The notes below the pieces were generated by a model. That model made no database searches, was not told where the DNA came from, and saw only the letters and a program-made list of their open reading frames with translations. From Muricoccus roseus (GTDB lineage Bacteria > Pseudomonadota > Alphaproteobacteria > Acetobacterales > Acetobacteraceae): a stretch of 56,762 nt of DNA. Below, piece after piece: positions 1 through 8,978 of the stretch. The position numbers and the translations under genes are program-made. The first letter of the stretch is position 1; every line of letters begins with the position of its first letter. The stretch lies in NCBI RefSeq assembly GCF_900141905.1, contig NZ_FQZF01000034.1, positions 1-56,762 on the forward strand, read 5' to 3'.

Positions 1-83
1 CAACGGCAGAATCAGCACCCTTCAACCCGAGACCCCTTCGATCCGGGGTATCCACGGCAGTCAGACGGGGTTCCAAGGGCCTC
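1..83. repeat. Terminal direct repeat, identical to 56680-56762
   Basis: The first 83 bases match the last 83 bases of the window at every position. Part of this stretch, the spacer before the TATCCACGG box, is different in all the other repeat copies, so the match is more than shared repeat consensus. It reads either as the overlap of a contig that closes on itself, or as two copies of the same repeat subtype at which an assembler stopped. Confidence 0.9.
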
Positions 84-121
84 AGGCCCTTGGCGGGTTG
101 AAGGCGAAGCCCTCAACAGGC
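1..121 (+). repeat. 3' half of the four-hairpin intergenic repeat (copy A)
   Basis: This stretch holds the downstream half of the dispersed repeat: the conserved TATCCACGGCAGTCA box, the palindrome CCAAGGGCCT-C-AGGCCCTTGG and a last stem with arms near GTTGAAGGC and GCCCTCAAC. It ends just before the stop codon of the minus-strand oxidoreductase. The 5' half of this copy is at the other end of the window (56543-56762); joined end to end they make one complete element between convergent genes. Confidence 0.85.
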
Positions 122-125
122 CCCC

Positions 126-1466
126 TCAGATCATCCCGGGCTTGCGAATGGGCGACCCGTCCACCAACCGCTCCAGCCGGAAGGGCGCCGGGTCCACCAC
201 CGGCACCGCGCCCAGGATGAGGTCCGCCGCCAGCCGCCCCGCCCCGGGCCCGATGCCGAAGCCATGCCCGCTGAAGCCGGTGGAGAGGAACAGCCCGGGC
301 AGCGCGTCGATGGGCGCGATCACCGGCACCGCATCGGGGGTGGAATCGATCCACCCGCCCCAGGTCGCCGCCGCCTTGGTTCCGGCCAGGGCCGGCCAGG
401 ACTTCGCCAGCTGCTCCAGCCCCGGCTCCTCGACATTCCGGCTGGGCGCCGGGTCCAGCACCCGCATGTCCTCCGCCTCATAGGGCGCCGGCCCGTCGAA
501 GGACCACTTCCCTGCCAGCGCATCCGGCCCCCGGAAGAAGGAGGAGCCGACGCCGAAGCTCACGCTGTTCCAGCGGCTCACCAGCGTGGGCCAGAACTTG
601 CGCGCATGGCGAAGCCCGCCCGGCGTCACCTCGATGCGCCCACGGTTGTTCGCGGCGACGATGTAGCCCCCATTCCCCCGCCTGCTGATCGTGATGTCCG
701 GCGTGTAGATGCCGCCCTTCGTCACCTCCGGCGCCGGCTGGGTGAGGAAGACGGTGGAGCGCACGCTCGTCTGCGGCAGGTCCACCCCGTGCCGGCGCAG
801 GAACATGCCGGACCAGGCCCCGCCCGCCAGCAGCACCGCCTCGGCGCGGATCCGCCCGCGCTCGGTCACCACCCCCGTCACCCGCCCGGCCGTGGTGTCC
901 AGCCCGCGCACCGCGCAGCGCTGATGCACCGTCACCCCCAGCTTCCGCGCCGCCTCGGCGAGCGCCGGCACCGCCTTGAAGGGCTCCGCCATGCCGTCCC
1001 GCGGGGAGGCGACGCCGCCAATCCAGGCGCCGTCATTTCCCGGCGTCGCCGCCCGTGCCTCGGCCGCCGAAAGCATCCGGCTGTGCGCCTGGTACCCGCG
1101 CGCCATGTCCACCCAAGCCTGCCAGCGCGCCATCTCGGCCTCGCTGCGCGTCACATAGACCAGCCCGTCCCGCCGGAAGCCGTAGTCGCCGCCCGTCTCC
1201 TCGGCCAGCCCGGCCCAGATCTCCAGGCTCCGCTGCATCAGCGGGATCTCGCGCTCGTCCCGGTTCTGCACCCGGCACCAGCCCCAGTTCCGGCTGGACT
1301 GCTCGGCCGCGATCGCCCCCTTCTCCAGGATCGCGACCGAACGCCCGGCCTTGGCGAGGAAATAGGCCGCGGCCACCCCCGCCACGCCGCCGCCGATCAC
1401 GGCGACATCCACCGCCTCCGGCAGGCCCGGATCATCCTGCACGCGGCTGATGGGGGGGATGGCCAT
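126..1466 (-). CDS. FAD-dependent oxidoreductase, DAO family
   Basis: This 446-residue protein begins with an FAD-binding Rossmann motif GGGVAG at residues 25-30, followed by the conserved ILEKG strand. The C-terminal part has WGGWIDSTPDAVPVI and GFSGHGFGIGPGAG, typical of the glycine oxidase/sarcosine oxidase/D-amino acid dehydrogenase group (DAO fold). It probably oxidises the C-N bond of an amino acid or amine in the cytoplasm; the substrate cannot be read from the sequence. No signal peptide is seen. It follows a Gfo/Idh/MocA dehydrogenase on the same strand with a 41-base gap, so the two may be co-transcribed. Its 3' end faces the repeat copy at the window start. Confidence 0.88.
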   Translation of the reverse strand: MAIPPISRVQDDPGLPEAVDVAVIGGGVAGVAAAYFLAKAGRSVAILEKGAIAAEQSSRNWGWCRVQNRDEREIPLMQRSLEIWAGLAEETGGDYGFRRDGLVYVTRSEAEMARWQAWVDMARGYQAHSRMLSAAEARAATPGNDGAWIGGVASPRDGMAEPFKAVPALAEAARKLGVTVHQRCAVRGLDTTAGRVTGVVTERGRIRAEAVLLAGGAWSGMFLRRHGVDLPQTSVRSTVFLTQPAPEVTKGGIYTPDITISRRGNGGYIVAANNRGRIEVTPGGLRHARKFWPTLVSRWNSVSFGVGSSFFRGPDALAGKWSFDGPAPYEAEDMRVLDPAPSRNVEEPGLEQLAKSWPALAGTKAAATWGGWIDSTPDAVPVIAPIDALPGLFLSTGFSGHGFGIGPGAGRLAADLILGAVPVVDPAPFRLERLVDGSPIRKPGMI

Positions 1467-1507
1467 GGGCGATTCTCCGGCTCCGATCGATTGCCGGAGA
1501 CGCGATC

Positions 1508-2491
1508 CTAGCCCCCGGCGGCCTCGAGCGAGGCGCGCACCGCAGCCTCCACCCGCAGCGCCGCATCCAGCGCCGCACGGCCGGCGACACCATCCGCCTC
1601 CACCGCCGCGCCGTCCAGGCAGGCGGCGGCGAAAGAGGCATGCTCCGCCTCCAGGCTGTCGCTCTCCGCCCAGGTGGCACGGGAGAGGCCATGGCCAGGA
1701 ATCTCCTCCAGCGCCTCCCCCTCGCCGCGCCGCACCCAGATCATCTCCCGCTTCAGGTGGTCGAGGTTGAGATAGCCCGCATCCCCGAACACCCGCAGCC
1801 GCCGCTCCATATGCAACGAGACGCGGCTGGCCGTGATGGTCGCCACCGCCCCGTTCCCGAAGCGAAGCCGCGCATTGGCGATGTCGATGGTCGGCGAGGC
1901 CACGCGCGTCCCCACCGCATCCACCCCCACCAGCGGGCTCGCCGCCAGGGCCAGCGCCAGGTCCAGGTCATGGATCATCAGGTCCAGCACCACGGAGACA
2001 TCCAGGCTGCGCGGCCGGAAAGGCGCGATGCGGATCGCCTCCATATAGAGGGGCCGCCCGACCCGGGCCGCCAGCCCCCCGCCCTCGCCCGCCGTGCCCC
2101 GCAGCGCCCGCATCCCGCCGGAGAAGCGCTCCAGCTGCCCCACCTGCAGCACCACGCCCTTCGCCCGCGCGAGGGCGACGAGGTCGTCCGCCTGCTCCAG
2201 CGTCGCCGCGATCGGCTTCTCCACCAGTACATGCCGCCCGGCGGAAAGCGCCGCATGCGCCAGCCCATGGTGAAAGGCGGTCGGCGCCGCGACGATCACC
2301 GCCTCCGCCGCCCCGATCACCGCCTCGGCCGAAAGCGCGGGGCAGCCGGCCTCCCCCGCCACCAGCGCCGCCCGGGCGGGATCCGCGTCATGCAGTCCCA
2401 CGAAGTCGAAGCGCGGCCCGCGGGCGGCCTTCAGCGCATGGAAGCGCCCGAAATGCCCGGCCCCCAGGATGCCAAGACGCAGACGGCGCAT
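1508..2491 (-). CDS. Gfo/Idh/MocA family oxidoreductase
   Basis: The protein has 327 residues. An N-terminal NAD(P)-binding motif LGILGAGHFGRFH opens it directly, which is why the start at 2491 was chosen over longer readings that run into the secD region. EKP at residues 91-93 is the family's catalytic lysine motif, and HDLDL at 174-178 supplies the conserved His/Asp of the substrate pocket. The family oxidises sugars, inositols and related polyols. Close relatives with a HDxDL motif include UDP-GlcNAc 3-dehydrogenases (GnnA type) of lipid A synthesis, but no lpx gene is nearby, so the substrate is open. It is divergent from secD with a 132-base gap between them. Confidence 0.85.
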   Translation of the reverse strand: MRRLRLGILGAGHFGRFHALKAARGPRFDFVGLHDADPARAALVAGEAGCPALSAEAVIGAAEAVIVAAPTAFHHGLAHAALSAGRHVLVEKPIAATLEQADDLVALARAKGVVLQVGQLERFSGGMRALRGTAGEGGGLAARVGRPLYMEAIRIAPFRPRSLDVSVVLDLMIHDLDLALALAASPLVGVDAVGTRVASPTIDIANARLRFGNGAVATITASRVSLHMERRLRVFGDAGYLNLDHLKREMIWVRRGEGEALEEIPGHGLSRATWAESDSLEAEHASFAAACLDGAAVEADGVAGRAALDAALRVEAAVRASLEAAGG

Positions 2492-2623
2492 GCCCGATCC
2501 CCCACAAATCCCGGCGGCGTGTAGCAAAACCGCGCAAGGGTTGCATCGGGGGACGCCGGGAAGCATGTTCCGCCCCTGTTTCCAGGCAGATCGCCAGTTC
2601 TTACACGGGGGGCCGCACAGGCC

Positions 2624-4231
2624 ATGCTGTATTTCGCGCGGTGGAAGGTCGCCGCGATCCTGGGCGTCATCGCCCTGGGCCTGCTTCTCTGCGTCCCGAA
2701 CCTCCTGCCCCGCTCGGCCATGCCGAGCTGGGCGGCACGGCAGATCTCGCTGGGCCTCGACCTGCGCGGCGGCTCCTACCTCCTGCTGGAGGTGGACATG
2801 AACGCCGTGGTCCGCGAACGCGTGGAATCCCTTGCCGACGGCGCCCGCACCCGCCTCCGCCAGGCCAATATCGGCTATCTCGCCCTGGCCGGGGACCCGA
2901 ACAACCGCCGCCTCTCGCTCCGCGTGCGCGACCCCGCCCAGGCCGAGGCCGCCGCCAACCAGCTGCGCGAACTGGCCAACCCCATCCCCATCCGCGGCTC
3001 GGCCACCGGCGGCACCGAACCGGACATCACCGTCACCACCGCCCCGGACGGCACCGTCACCGCCACCCTGTCGGAGGCCGCCCTGGTCGCCCGCGCCGGC
3101 GGCGCGGTGGAGCAGTCCATCGAGATCGTCCGCCGCCGCATCGACGAAACCGGCGTGGCCGAGGCCGTCATCGCCCGCCAGGGTTCCAACCGCATCCTCG
3201 TCCAGCTCCCCGGCGTCGAGGACCCCAACCGCATCAAGGACCTGCTGGGCCGCACCGCCCGCATGACCTTCCACCTGCTGGACGAGAACGCGAACCCCGC
3301 CGGCACCGGCGCCCCCCCGCCCGGCGTGCAGTTCCTCCAGGGCGAGGCCCGCAACGGCGTCCAGCCCGAACGCTACGCGGTCCGCCGCCGCGTGGAGGTG
3401 GACGGCGCCAACCTCTCCGACGCCCGCGCGGGCCAGGACAGCCGCAACGGCGAATGGGTGGTGAACTTCACCTTCGATTCCGTCGGCACCCGCCGCTTCG
3501 CGGAGGTCACGCGCCAGAATGTCGGCCGTCCCTTCGCCATCGTGCTGGACGACAAGGTCATCACCGCCCCCGTCATCCGCGAACCCATCATCGGCGGCTC
3601 CGGCCAGATCAGCGGCAGCTTCAACGCCCGCACGGCGAACGACGTGGCCGTCCTGCTCCGCGCCGGCGCCCTGCCCGCGCCGCTGACCGTGGTGGAGGAA
3701 CGCACCGTCGGGCCCGAGCTGGGGGCGGATGCCATCCGCGCCGGCATGATCTCGCTGGCCGTCGGAACCCTCTTCGTCTTCCTCTATATGGGCCTCGCCT
3801 ACGGCCTCTTCGGCTGGTTCGCCAACATCGCCCTGCTGGTGAACATCATGCTGATGATGGCCGCCCTCTCCCTGCTGCAGGCCACGCTCACCCTGCCCGG
3901 CATCGCCGGCATCGTGCTCACCCTCGGCACCGCGCTGGACGCCAACATCCTCATCAACGAACGCATCCGAGAGGAGGTGCGCGCCGGCCGCAACCCGATC
4001 CAGGCGCTCGAGGCCGGCTTCACCAAGGCCTCCGGCACGATCATGGACAGCAACCTGACGAACCTGATCGCCATGGCCTGCCTCTATGCCGTCGGCTCCG
4101 GCTCGGTGAAGGGCTTCGCCGTCACGGTGGCCATCGGCACCATCGTCCAGATGTGGACCGCCACCACCCTCGTCCGCCTGATCATCTCCTGGTGGTACCG
4201 CGCGCGCCGCCCGCGCGAGCTGCCGGTCTGA
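2624..4231 (+). CDS. secD: Protein translocase subunit SecD
   Basis: SecD is a membrane partner of SecYEG that uses the proton gradient to pull exported proteins across the inner membrane. The 535-residue protein has a first membrane segment at about residues 9-27, the conserved LGLDLRGGSYLLLEVDM motif, a large periplasmic domain, and a C-terminal bundle of five membrane segments containing GTALDANILINERIREE. The length is usual for the family. secF follows after 14 bases. The usual upstream yajC is missing; a Gfo/Idh gene is divergent instead. Confidence 0.97.
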   Translation: MLYFARWKVAAILGVIALGLLLCVPNLLPRSAMPSWAARQISLGLDLRGGSYLLLEVDMNAVVRERVESLADGARTRLRQANIGYLALAGDPNNRRLSLRVRDPAQAEAAANQLRELANPIPIRGSATGGTEPDITVTTAPDGTVTATLSEAALVARAGGAVEQSIEIVRRRIDETGVAEAVIARQGSNRILVQLPGVEDPNRIKDLLGRTARMTFHLLDENANPAGTGAPPPGVQFLQGEARNGVQPERYAVRRRVEVDGANLSDARAGQDSRNGEWVVNFTFDSVGTRRFAEVTRQNVGRPFAIVLDDKVITAPVIREPIIGGSGQISGSFNARTANDVAVLLRAGALPAPLTVVEERTVGPELGADAIRAGMISLAVGTLFVFLYMGLAYGLFGWFANIALLVNIMLMMAALSLLQATLTLPGIAGIVLTLGTALDANILINERIREEVRAGRNPIQALEAGFTKASGTIMDSNLTNLIAMACLYAVGSGSVKGFAVTVAIGTIVQMWTATTLVRLIISWWYRARRPRELPV

Positions 4232-4245
4232 GAGGAAACACGTCC

Positions 4246-5298
4246 ATGTTCGGCTTCCTCCGCCGCCCCCTCTTCCGGATCGTGCCGGACGACACGCGGA
4301 TCCAGTTCATGAAGGGCCGGATCGCGGGCCTCGTCGTCTCCGCGATCCTCTCCACCGCCTCCGTCATCCTCGCCTTCAACCCGGGGCTGGAAAAGGGCAT
4401 CGACTTCAAGGGCGGCATCATCATGGAGGCCCGCACCCCGGGCCCCGCCGATCTCGGTCAGCTCCGCGACGCCGTCTCCGGCCTCGGCCTCGGCGATGTC
4501 GGCGTGCAGGAATTCGGCGACGTCTCCACCGTCCTCATCCGCCTGCCCGTGCAGGGGGAGGAAGCCGCCACCCAGCAGGCCGTCTCCCGCGTGCGCGGCG
4601 CGCTGGAACAGGCGGCGCCCGGCACCCGCATCCTCCGCACCGAAGCCGTCGGCAACCGCGTCTCGGCCGAGCTCTTCCGCGGCGGCCTCATCGCGCTCGC
4701 CGTCTCGCTCGGCGCCATGCTGATCTACATCTGGGTGCGCTTCGAATGGCAGTTCGCTATCGGCGCCATCGTCACCCTCATCCTGGACACGACGAAGGTC
4801 GTCGGCTTCCTCGCCGTCACCCGGCTCGAATTCAACCTCACCACAGTCGCCGCCATCCTCACCATCATCGGCTTCGGCGTGAACGACAAGGTCGTGGTCT
4901 ACGACCGGATGCGGGAGAACCTCCGCAAGTTCAAGACGATGCCGCTGCGCGAGCTGATCGACCGCTCGATCAACGAGACGCTGAACCGCACCCTCGGCAC
5001 CTCCATCACCCTCGCCCTCTCGGCCCTGCCGCTCGCCCTTTTCGGCGGCGAAACCCTCTCGGGCTTCGCCTGGACCATGCTCTTCGGCATCATCGTCGGC
5101 ACCTCCTCCTCCATCTTCATCGCCGCCCCCATCCTCCTCTTCCTCGGGGAGAACCGCCTGCGCCGCGGCACGGAGGCCCCAGCCCGGCCAGCCACCCAGA
5201 AGCCAGCCACCCAGAAGCCAGCCACCCAGAAGCCAGCCACCCAGAAGCCGGGCACCCCGCGCCCGGCCGGCGCCGGCACGCCCACCCGCCAGGGGTAA
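4246..5298 (+). CDS. secF: Protein translocase subunit SecF with a PATQK-repeat tail
   Basis: SecF completes the SecDF complex. The start ATG lies 14 bases after the secD stop and follows an AGAGGAAA ribosome site. The 350-residue protein shows GIDFKGGIIMEA after the first membrane segment and the transmembrane motif GFGVNDKVVVYDRMREN, where many homologues have NDTVVVFDR. The family core ends near residue 308. It is followed by a basic, proline-rich tail of about 40 residues with four exact PATQK units encoded by a 15-base tandem repeat. The tail should face the cytoplasm. Confidence 0.96.
   Translation: MFGFLRRPLFRIVPDDTRIQFMKGRIAGLVVSAILSTASVILAFNPGLEKGIDFKGGIIMEARTPGPADLGQLRDAVSGLGLGDVGVQEFGDVSTVLIRLPVQGEEAATQQAVSRVRGALEQAAPGTRILRTEAVGNRVSAELFRGGLIALAVSLGAMLIYIWVRFEWQFAIGAIVTLILDTTKVVGFLAVTRLEFNLTTVAAILTIIGFGVNDKVVVYDRMRENLRKFKTMPLRELIDRSINETLNRTLGTSITLALSALPLALFGGETLSGFAWTMLFGIIVGTSSSIFIAAPILLFLGENRLRRGTEAPARPATQKPATQKPATQKPATQKPGTPRPAGAGTPTRQG
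5191..5250 (+). repeat. Tandem 15-bp repeat, four copies, in secF
   Basis: Four head-to-tail copies of GCCACCCAGAAGCCA, the last with a final G, encode the PATQK units of the SecF tail. Each unit is a multiple of three, so gain or loss of a copy keeps the frame. The copies are otherwise identical, which suggests recent slippage. Confidence 0.95.
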
Positions 5299-5305
5299 CG
5301 CCGCC

Positions 5306-6277
5306 ATGGCGACGCGCCGCGCGCTTCTCGGCACCCTGGCAGGCACCCTGGCCCTGGCGGCACGCCCCGCCGGCGCGCAGATGGCGATCCCCTACGTGCC
5401 CCCGGTCAGCCGGCCCAAGGCCCTCACCCTGCTGGTCGGCGGCCCGGCCGGCAGCGGCACGGATCTCTGGGTGCGCGGCTTCGCCCCTTTCCTCGAACGC
5501 CACCTGAAGCAGGTGCAGGTCACCATAGCCAACCGCGTCGGCGGCGGCGGTCTCACCGCGATGCGCGACCTCGCCGAGGCCCGGCCGGACGGCACCGTCC
5601 TCGCCTATGCCGCCACCCCCTTCCACATCGTCCGCGCGGTGGAGCGCGACGCGGCCCCGCTGCTGGACCGCATCGCCTTTCTCGGCGCCGTCACCGAGGA
5701 ACCCGTCGCCCTCCTCGCCACCCCGGGCACCGAGCTGGACCAGCTCCGCATCCGCGGCGGCACCCGCCCCCTCGGCCTGCCTCCGCCCGTCAGCGCCGCC
5801 TCCGTCGCCGCCGCCGAGCTCGCCCAGCTCCTGCCCATGGAGCAGCTCCACTTCCCCTCCGCCGCCGCCGCCCGCCAGGCCGCGGCCTCCGGCAATGTCG
5901 CCGCCGCCCTCCTCGCCATCTCGGAAGCCGCCGGCGCGGTGCGGGAAGGCAAGCTCGCCCTGCTCGGCATCGCCGCCCCCGCCCGCCACCCGCAATGGCC
6001 CGAAACCCCCACGCTGCGCGAGCTCGGCATGCCGGTGGAGGGCGCCCTGCGCCGCGGCATCGCCGCCCCGGCCGGCATCGCCCCGGCCGCCTCCGCCGCC
6101 GTCATCCGCGCCCTCCGCGCGGCGGTGACCGACCCGGAATTCCTCGCCCAGGCCGAAGCCCGCGGCATCCTCCCCGTCTTCCGTGACGCCGAGGCCTGGA
6201 CCGCCCTGGTCCACCACGACCGCGCCGAGCTCCGCCACCGCTGGGAAACCTCCCCCTGGCCCGTCAGCGGCGGCTGA
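5306..6277 (+). CDS. Bug/TctC-family solute-binding receptor (orphan)
   Basis: This 323-residue protein has an N-terminal export signal (RR at residues 4-5, hydrophobic stretch, cleavage near AGA-QMA), then the Bug-family pattern LTLLVGGPAGSGTDLWVR and the glycine-rich NRVGGGGLTAMRDLAEARPDG. Such proteins bind carboxylates or other small acids in the periplasm, normally for a TctAB permease. No permease gene is near. It starts 7 bases after secF, so it is probably read through from the secDF transcript. It is more divergent from the family consensus than the two other Bug proteins here. Confidence 0.85.
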   Translation: MATRRALLGTLAGTLALAARPAGAQMAIPYVPPVSRPKALTLLVGGPAGSGTDLWVRGFAPFLERHLKQVQVTIANRVGGGGLTAMRDLAEARPDGTVLAYAATPFHIVRAVERDAAPLLDRIAFLGAVTEEPVALLATPGTELDQLRIRGGTRPLGLPPPVSAASVAAAELAQLLPMEQLHFPSAAAARQAAASGNVAAALLAISEAAGAVREGKLALLGIAAPARHPQWPETPTLRELGMPVEGALRRGIAAPAGIAPAASAAVIRALRAAVTDPEFLAQAEARGILPVFRDAEAWTALVHHDRAELRHRWETSPWPVSGG

Positions 6278-6367
6278 ACCCACCCACCCGGCGGAACATC
6301 CGCCCGCGGCGGCATCTTGGTCTCGCCGAGGCCCAGGCGTTATCGTCTCGTCCCGCAGTGGTGGTAG

Positions 6368-7558
6368 GTGCGATCAGTGCCCCCTGAACCGGCCCCGGCC
6401 GAAGCTCTCCGGACCCGTCCGGCCCCGGAGGAAGGCGAGCTCATCGCCGTGCTCCGCAGCCCGCACCTCCTGAATCTCGTCCAGGACAGCCTGCGCCACA
6501 TCGGGGCCGCCCCGGCCCGGGTCGTCGCCATCCCCGAGGCCATGGCCCTCCTCGTCGGCCCGGGCCGCCCGCCCCTGGGCCTGCTCTGCGAAGCCCAGCC
6601 GGAAGAGGATGGCTGGCGCGCCCTGCAGGACGCCGCGCGGGACCCCTTCAGCCCCACCCGCACCCTCATCCTCGGCGCGCCGCAGGGCATGCCCGAGGAC
6701 CCGGCCGCGCTGGTCGGCGCCCTCCGCGCCCTCACCGGCCGCCAGGACCGGAGCGAGGCCGCCGAGGTGGACGCCCTGCGCCGCGGCCTGGCGGAGGGGG
6801 AGGTCGCCATGCGCTACCAGCCCATCGTCCGCATGAGCGACGGCGCCCCCGTCGCGCTCGAGGGCCTGGTCCGCTGGCTCCGCCCGGATGGCCCCCAGGG
6901 CGCCACCGCCCTCGGCCCGGATGCCTTCGTGCCCATGGCCGAGCGCGGCGGCCTCGCCAACCCGCTCGCCCGCGCGGTCGCCCATATGGCCGCCGCCGAG
7001 ATGCGCGCCCTGCACCCGCATCTCGTCCTGCCCGTCACCATCAACCTGCCGCTGGAGGTGGTGCTCCGGCACGACACCGCCCCCTGGCTCGAACGCCTCT
7101 GCCATGAGGAAAGGCTGCGCCCGCGCGGGTTGGGCATCGAGCTGACCGAGACGAGCCCGGTGCGCGACGCCATCGCGCTGCGCCGCGCGGTCCTCCGCCT
7201 GCGTCAGGCCGGCCACCCGGTCTGGGTGGACGACATGAGCCTCGAGGAAAACCGCGACCTCCTGTTCGACCTCCCCTTCACCGGCATCAAGCTCGACCGC
7301 TTCCTCGTCGGCGCCATCCCGCACAGCCACCGCGCCCGGGCGGAGGTCCGGCGGCTGATCGGCCTCGCGCATGAACGCGGCATGATCGTCACGGCCGAAG
7401 GCGTCACCAGCGCGCCGCTCTGGCGGGCCCTGGCCCTGGCGGGGGCGGACAACGCGCAGGGCTATGCCGTCGGCCGTCCGCTCCCCGCCAGTGCCCTGCC
7501 CGCCTGGAACGCCGCCTGGCGCCGCTCCGGCCGCATGCCGGCACCGGGCGCGGAGTAA
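6368..7558 (+). CDS. EAL-domain cyclic-di-GMP phosphodiesterase
   Basis: The 396-residue protein has a GTG start. The first ~140 residues look like a degenerate receiver-type or sensory domain without clear catalytic residues. The EAL domain follows: YQPIV near 150, the signature as EGL (Glu165), the Asn of INLPLE, ELTET, WVDDMS, GIKLDR, AEGV and a final GYAVGRPLP. All metal- and substrate-binding acidic residues I can place are kept, so hydrolysis of cyclic-di-GMP to pGpG is likely. No GGDEF domain or membrane segment is present. It converges with the DUF4394 gene across only 27 bases. Confidence 0.88.
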   Translation: MRSVPPEPAPAEALRTRPAPEEGELIAVLRSPHLLNLVQDSLRHIGAAPARVVAIPEAMALLVGPGRPPLGLLCEAQPEEDGWRALQDAARDPFSPTRTLILGAPQGMPEDPAALVGALRALTGRQDRSEAAEVDALRRGLAEGEVAMRYQPIVRMSDGAPVALEGLVRWLRPDGPQGATALGPDAFVPMAERGGLANPLARAVAHMAAAEMRALHPHLVLPVTINLPLEVVLRHDTAPWLERLCHEERLRPRGLGIELTETSPVRDAIALRRAVLRLRQAGHPVWVDDMSLEENRDLLFDLPFTGIKLDRFLVGAIPHSHRARAEVRRLIGLAHERGMIVTAEGVTSAPLWRALALAGADNAQGYAVGRPLPASALPAWNAAWRRSGRMPAPGAE

Positions 7559-7585
7559 TCCCCTGCCCGGGCCCGGAACCCTCTC

Positions 7586-8365
7586 TCAGCGCATCGCCGC
7601 GATGTCGATCACCTCGGCCGCGCCGCTCACCGGCCCCAGCGGCGTGGGCGTCCCGTTCTCCAGGTTCAGCGTGTGCAGCACGCCGCCCGCCAGCAGATAG
7701 GCGGTGTTGGTCGCACCCTCGGTGAGGATGTCGAAGGCCGCCGTCGCCGGCACGCCATTCCCGATCCGCCCGCGCATCTGCTGCACGCCGTCATTCGGCG
7801 GCGCCTGCAGGTTCAGCTGCCCCAGCACGCCATCCACCGTCAGCAGCATCGTCTGCTGCGCGCCCTGCATGCTGTTCGTATAGGCCCCGGCCGTGATGCG
7901 CGGCGCCGTGTCCGCCAGCGGCGTCCCGGCCTGGTACTTCAGCTGCCCGTCACGGACGACCTGCCCGTTCTCGACATTCACCCGGAAGTTCACGCCGGAG
8001 CTGCCCATCAGCCGCAGCCGGTCCGCCACCGGGTTGAAGTCCACCACCGCGCGCCCGCCCGATTCGAAGCGCTCGCCGAGCTGGCTCACCCGCGTCGCCA
8101 TCCCGCTCATCGGGTCGATCGTCACGATCTGCCCCGAATCCGTCACGCCATACAGCTTGCCGTCCGCCGGCCGCATATCGATCCCGAGCAGCGCGCCCTC
8201 CGCCCCGCGCACCCGCATGGGCGCCGAGGCGCGGCGCGTCTCGGTATCGATCCGCACCAGGCTGCCATCGGCCGTCAGGTCCACCAGCGTGGCGGCCTGC
8301 GCCATGCCGGACAGGCCGAGGAAGGCCAGGCTCGCCAGGGCCGTGCTGCGAAGGAAGGGGCTCAT
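7586..8365 (-). CDS. Secreted DUF4394 domain protein
   Basis: The 259-residue protein starts with a signal peptide (hydrophobic run at about 8-22, cleavage near AQA-ATL). The rest is one DUF4394 domain, a beta-propeller-like fold, recognised by the repeated pattern LVRIDTETRRA, GIDMRPADGKLYGVTDSGQIVTIDP and DFNPVADRLRLMGSSGVNFRVN. The biochemical role of the family is unknown. It stands alone between the EAL gene and the SRPBCC/ArsR pair. Confidence 0.85.
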   Translation of the reverse strand: MSPFLRSTALASLAFLGLSGMAQAATLVDLTADGSLVRIDTETRRASAPMRVRGAEGALLGIDMRPADGKLYGVTDSGQIVTIDPMSGMATRVSQLGERFESGGRAVVDFNPVADRLRLMGSSGVNFRVNVENGQVVRDGQLKYQAGTPLADTAPRITAGAYTNSMQGAQQTMLLTVDGVLGQLNLQAPPNDGVQQMRGRIGNGVPATAAFDILTEGATNTAYLLAGGVLHTLNLENGTPTPLGPVSGAAEVIDIAAMR

Positions 8366-8468
8366 CGCGTCTCTCCGTGAATAGGGCGGGACCCTTGCCC
8401 CGCCTCCACGCTACGGAGCGGCGACGCGACTGGACGCAGCGCCCCCATTCACAGCCCCGTGATCCTCC

Positions 8469-8978
8469 TCAGCCCTGCCCGGCAAGGAAGAGGTCGAGCT
8501 GCCCGAAGCTCCCGCCCCAGCCCTCCTGCATCGAGGGCTTGCCCGCCTCAAAGGCGCGCCGCTCCTCGGCCGTGCCCCCGATCGGCACGGAGTGCAGCGT
8601 CACCTCCGTGCCCGCCGCCGCCTCCTCGAAGGTCACGGTGTTCAGCATCTCGAGCGGCCATTCGCCCGGGAACGGCGCCCGCGCCACCTCGCCCGCCTCA
8701 TCGGCGAAGGAATGCACCCAGACCAGCCGCCTCGGCGCCTCCACCGCCCGGTAGACGAAGCGGCCCCACATCCGCCCGCCATCCGGCATGTCCAGCCGGA
8801 AATGCAGCAGGCCGCCCGGCCGCAGCTCGGACCGCAGCACCGTGTTGGTCGTGCCGCGCGGGCCGAACCAGCGCGCCAGCATCTCGGGCCGGGTCCAGGC
8901 ATCCCAGACCCGCGCCCGTGGAGCCGCGAAGACGCGGGTGAGGACGAAGGCCTCCCCATCGGAAGCAGCCATGCTCAT
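8469..8978 (-). CDS. SRPBCC (AHSA1-type) domain protein
   Basis: The protein has 169 residues with a single START/Bet v 1-like fold: FVLTRVFAAPRARVWDAWTRPEMLARWFGP near the start and a C-terminal helix ending MQEGWGGSFGQLDLFL. These are hallmarks of the AHSA1 subfamily, which binds hydrophobic ligands. The ATG at 8978 overlaps the TGA of the upstream ArsR gene by four bases, which settles the start against longer readings and implies coupled translation. ArsR plus SRPBCC is a very common pair whose ligand is usually not known. Confidence 0.88.
   Translation of the reverse strand: MSMAASDGEAFVLTRVFAAPRARVWDAWTRPEMLARWFGPRGTTNTVLRSELRPGGLLHFRLDMPDGGRMWGRFVYRAVEAPRRLVWVHSFADEAGEVARAPFPGEWPLEMLNTVTFEEAAAGTEVTLHSVPIGGTAEERRAFEAGKPSMQEGWGGSFGQLDLFLAGQG

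Noticed and set aside
1508-3274. A 588-residue fusion of Gfo/Idh with an upstream domain
   Set aside because: The extra N-terminal part is antisense to secD and has shadow-type composition. The true protein starts at 2491 with its Rossmann motif.
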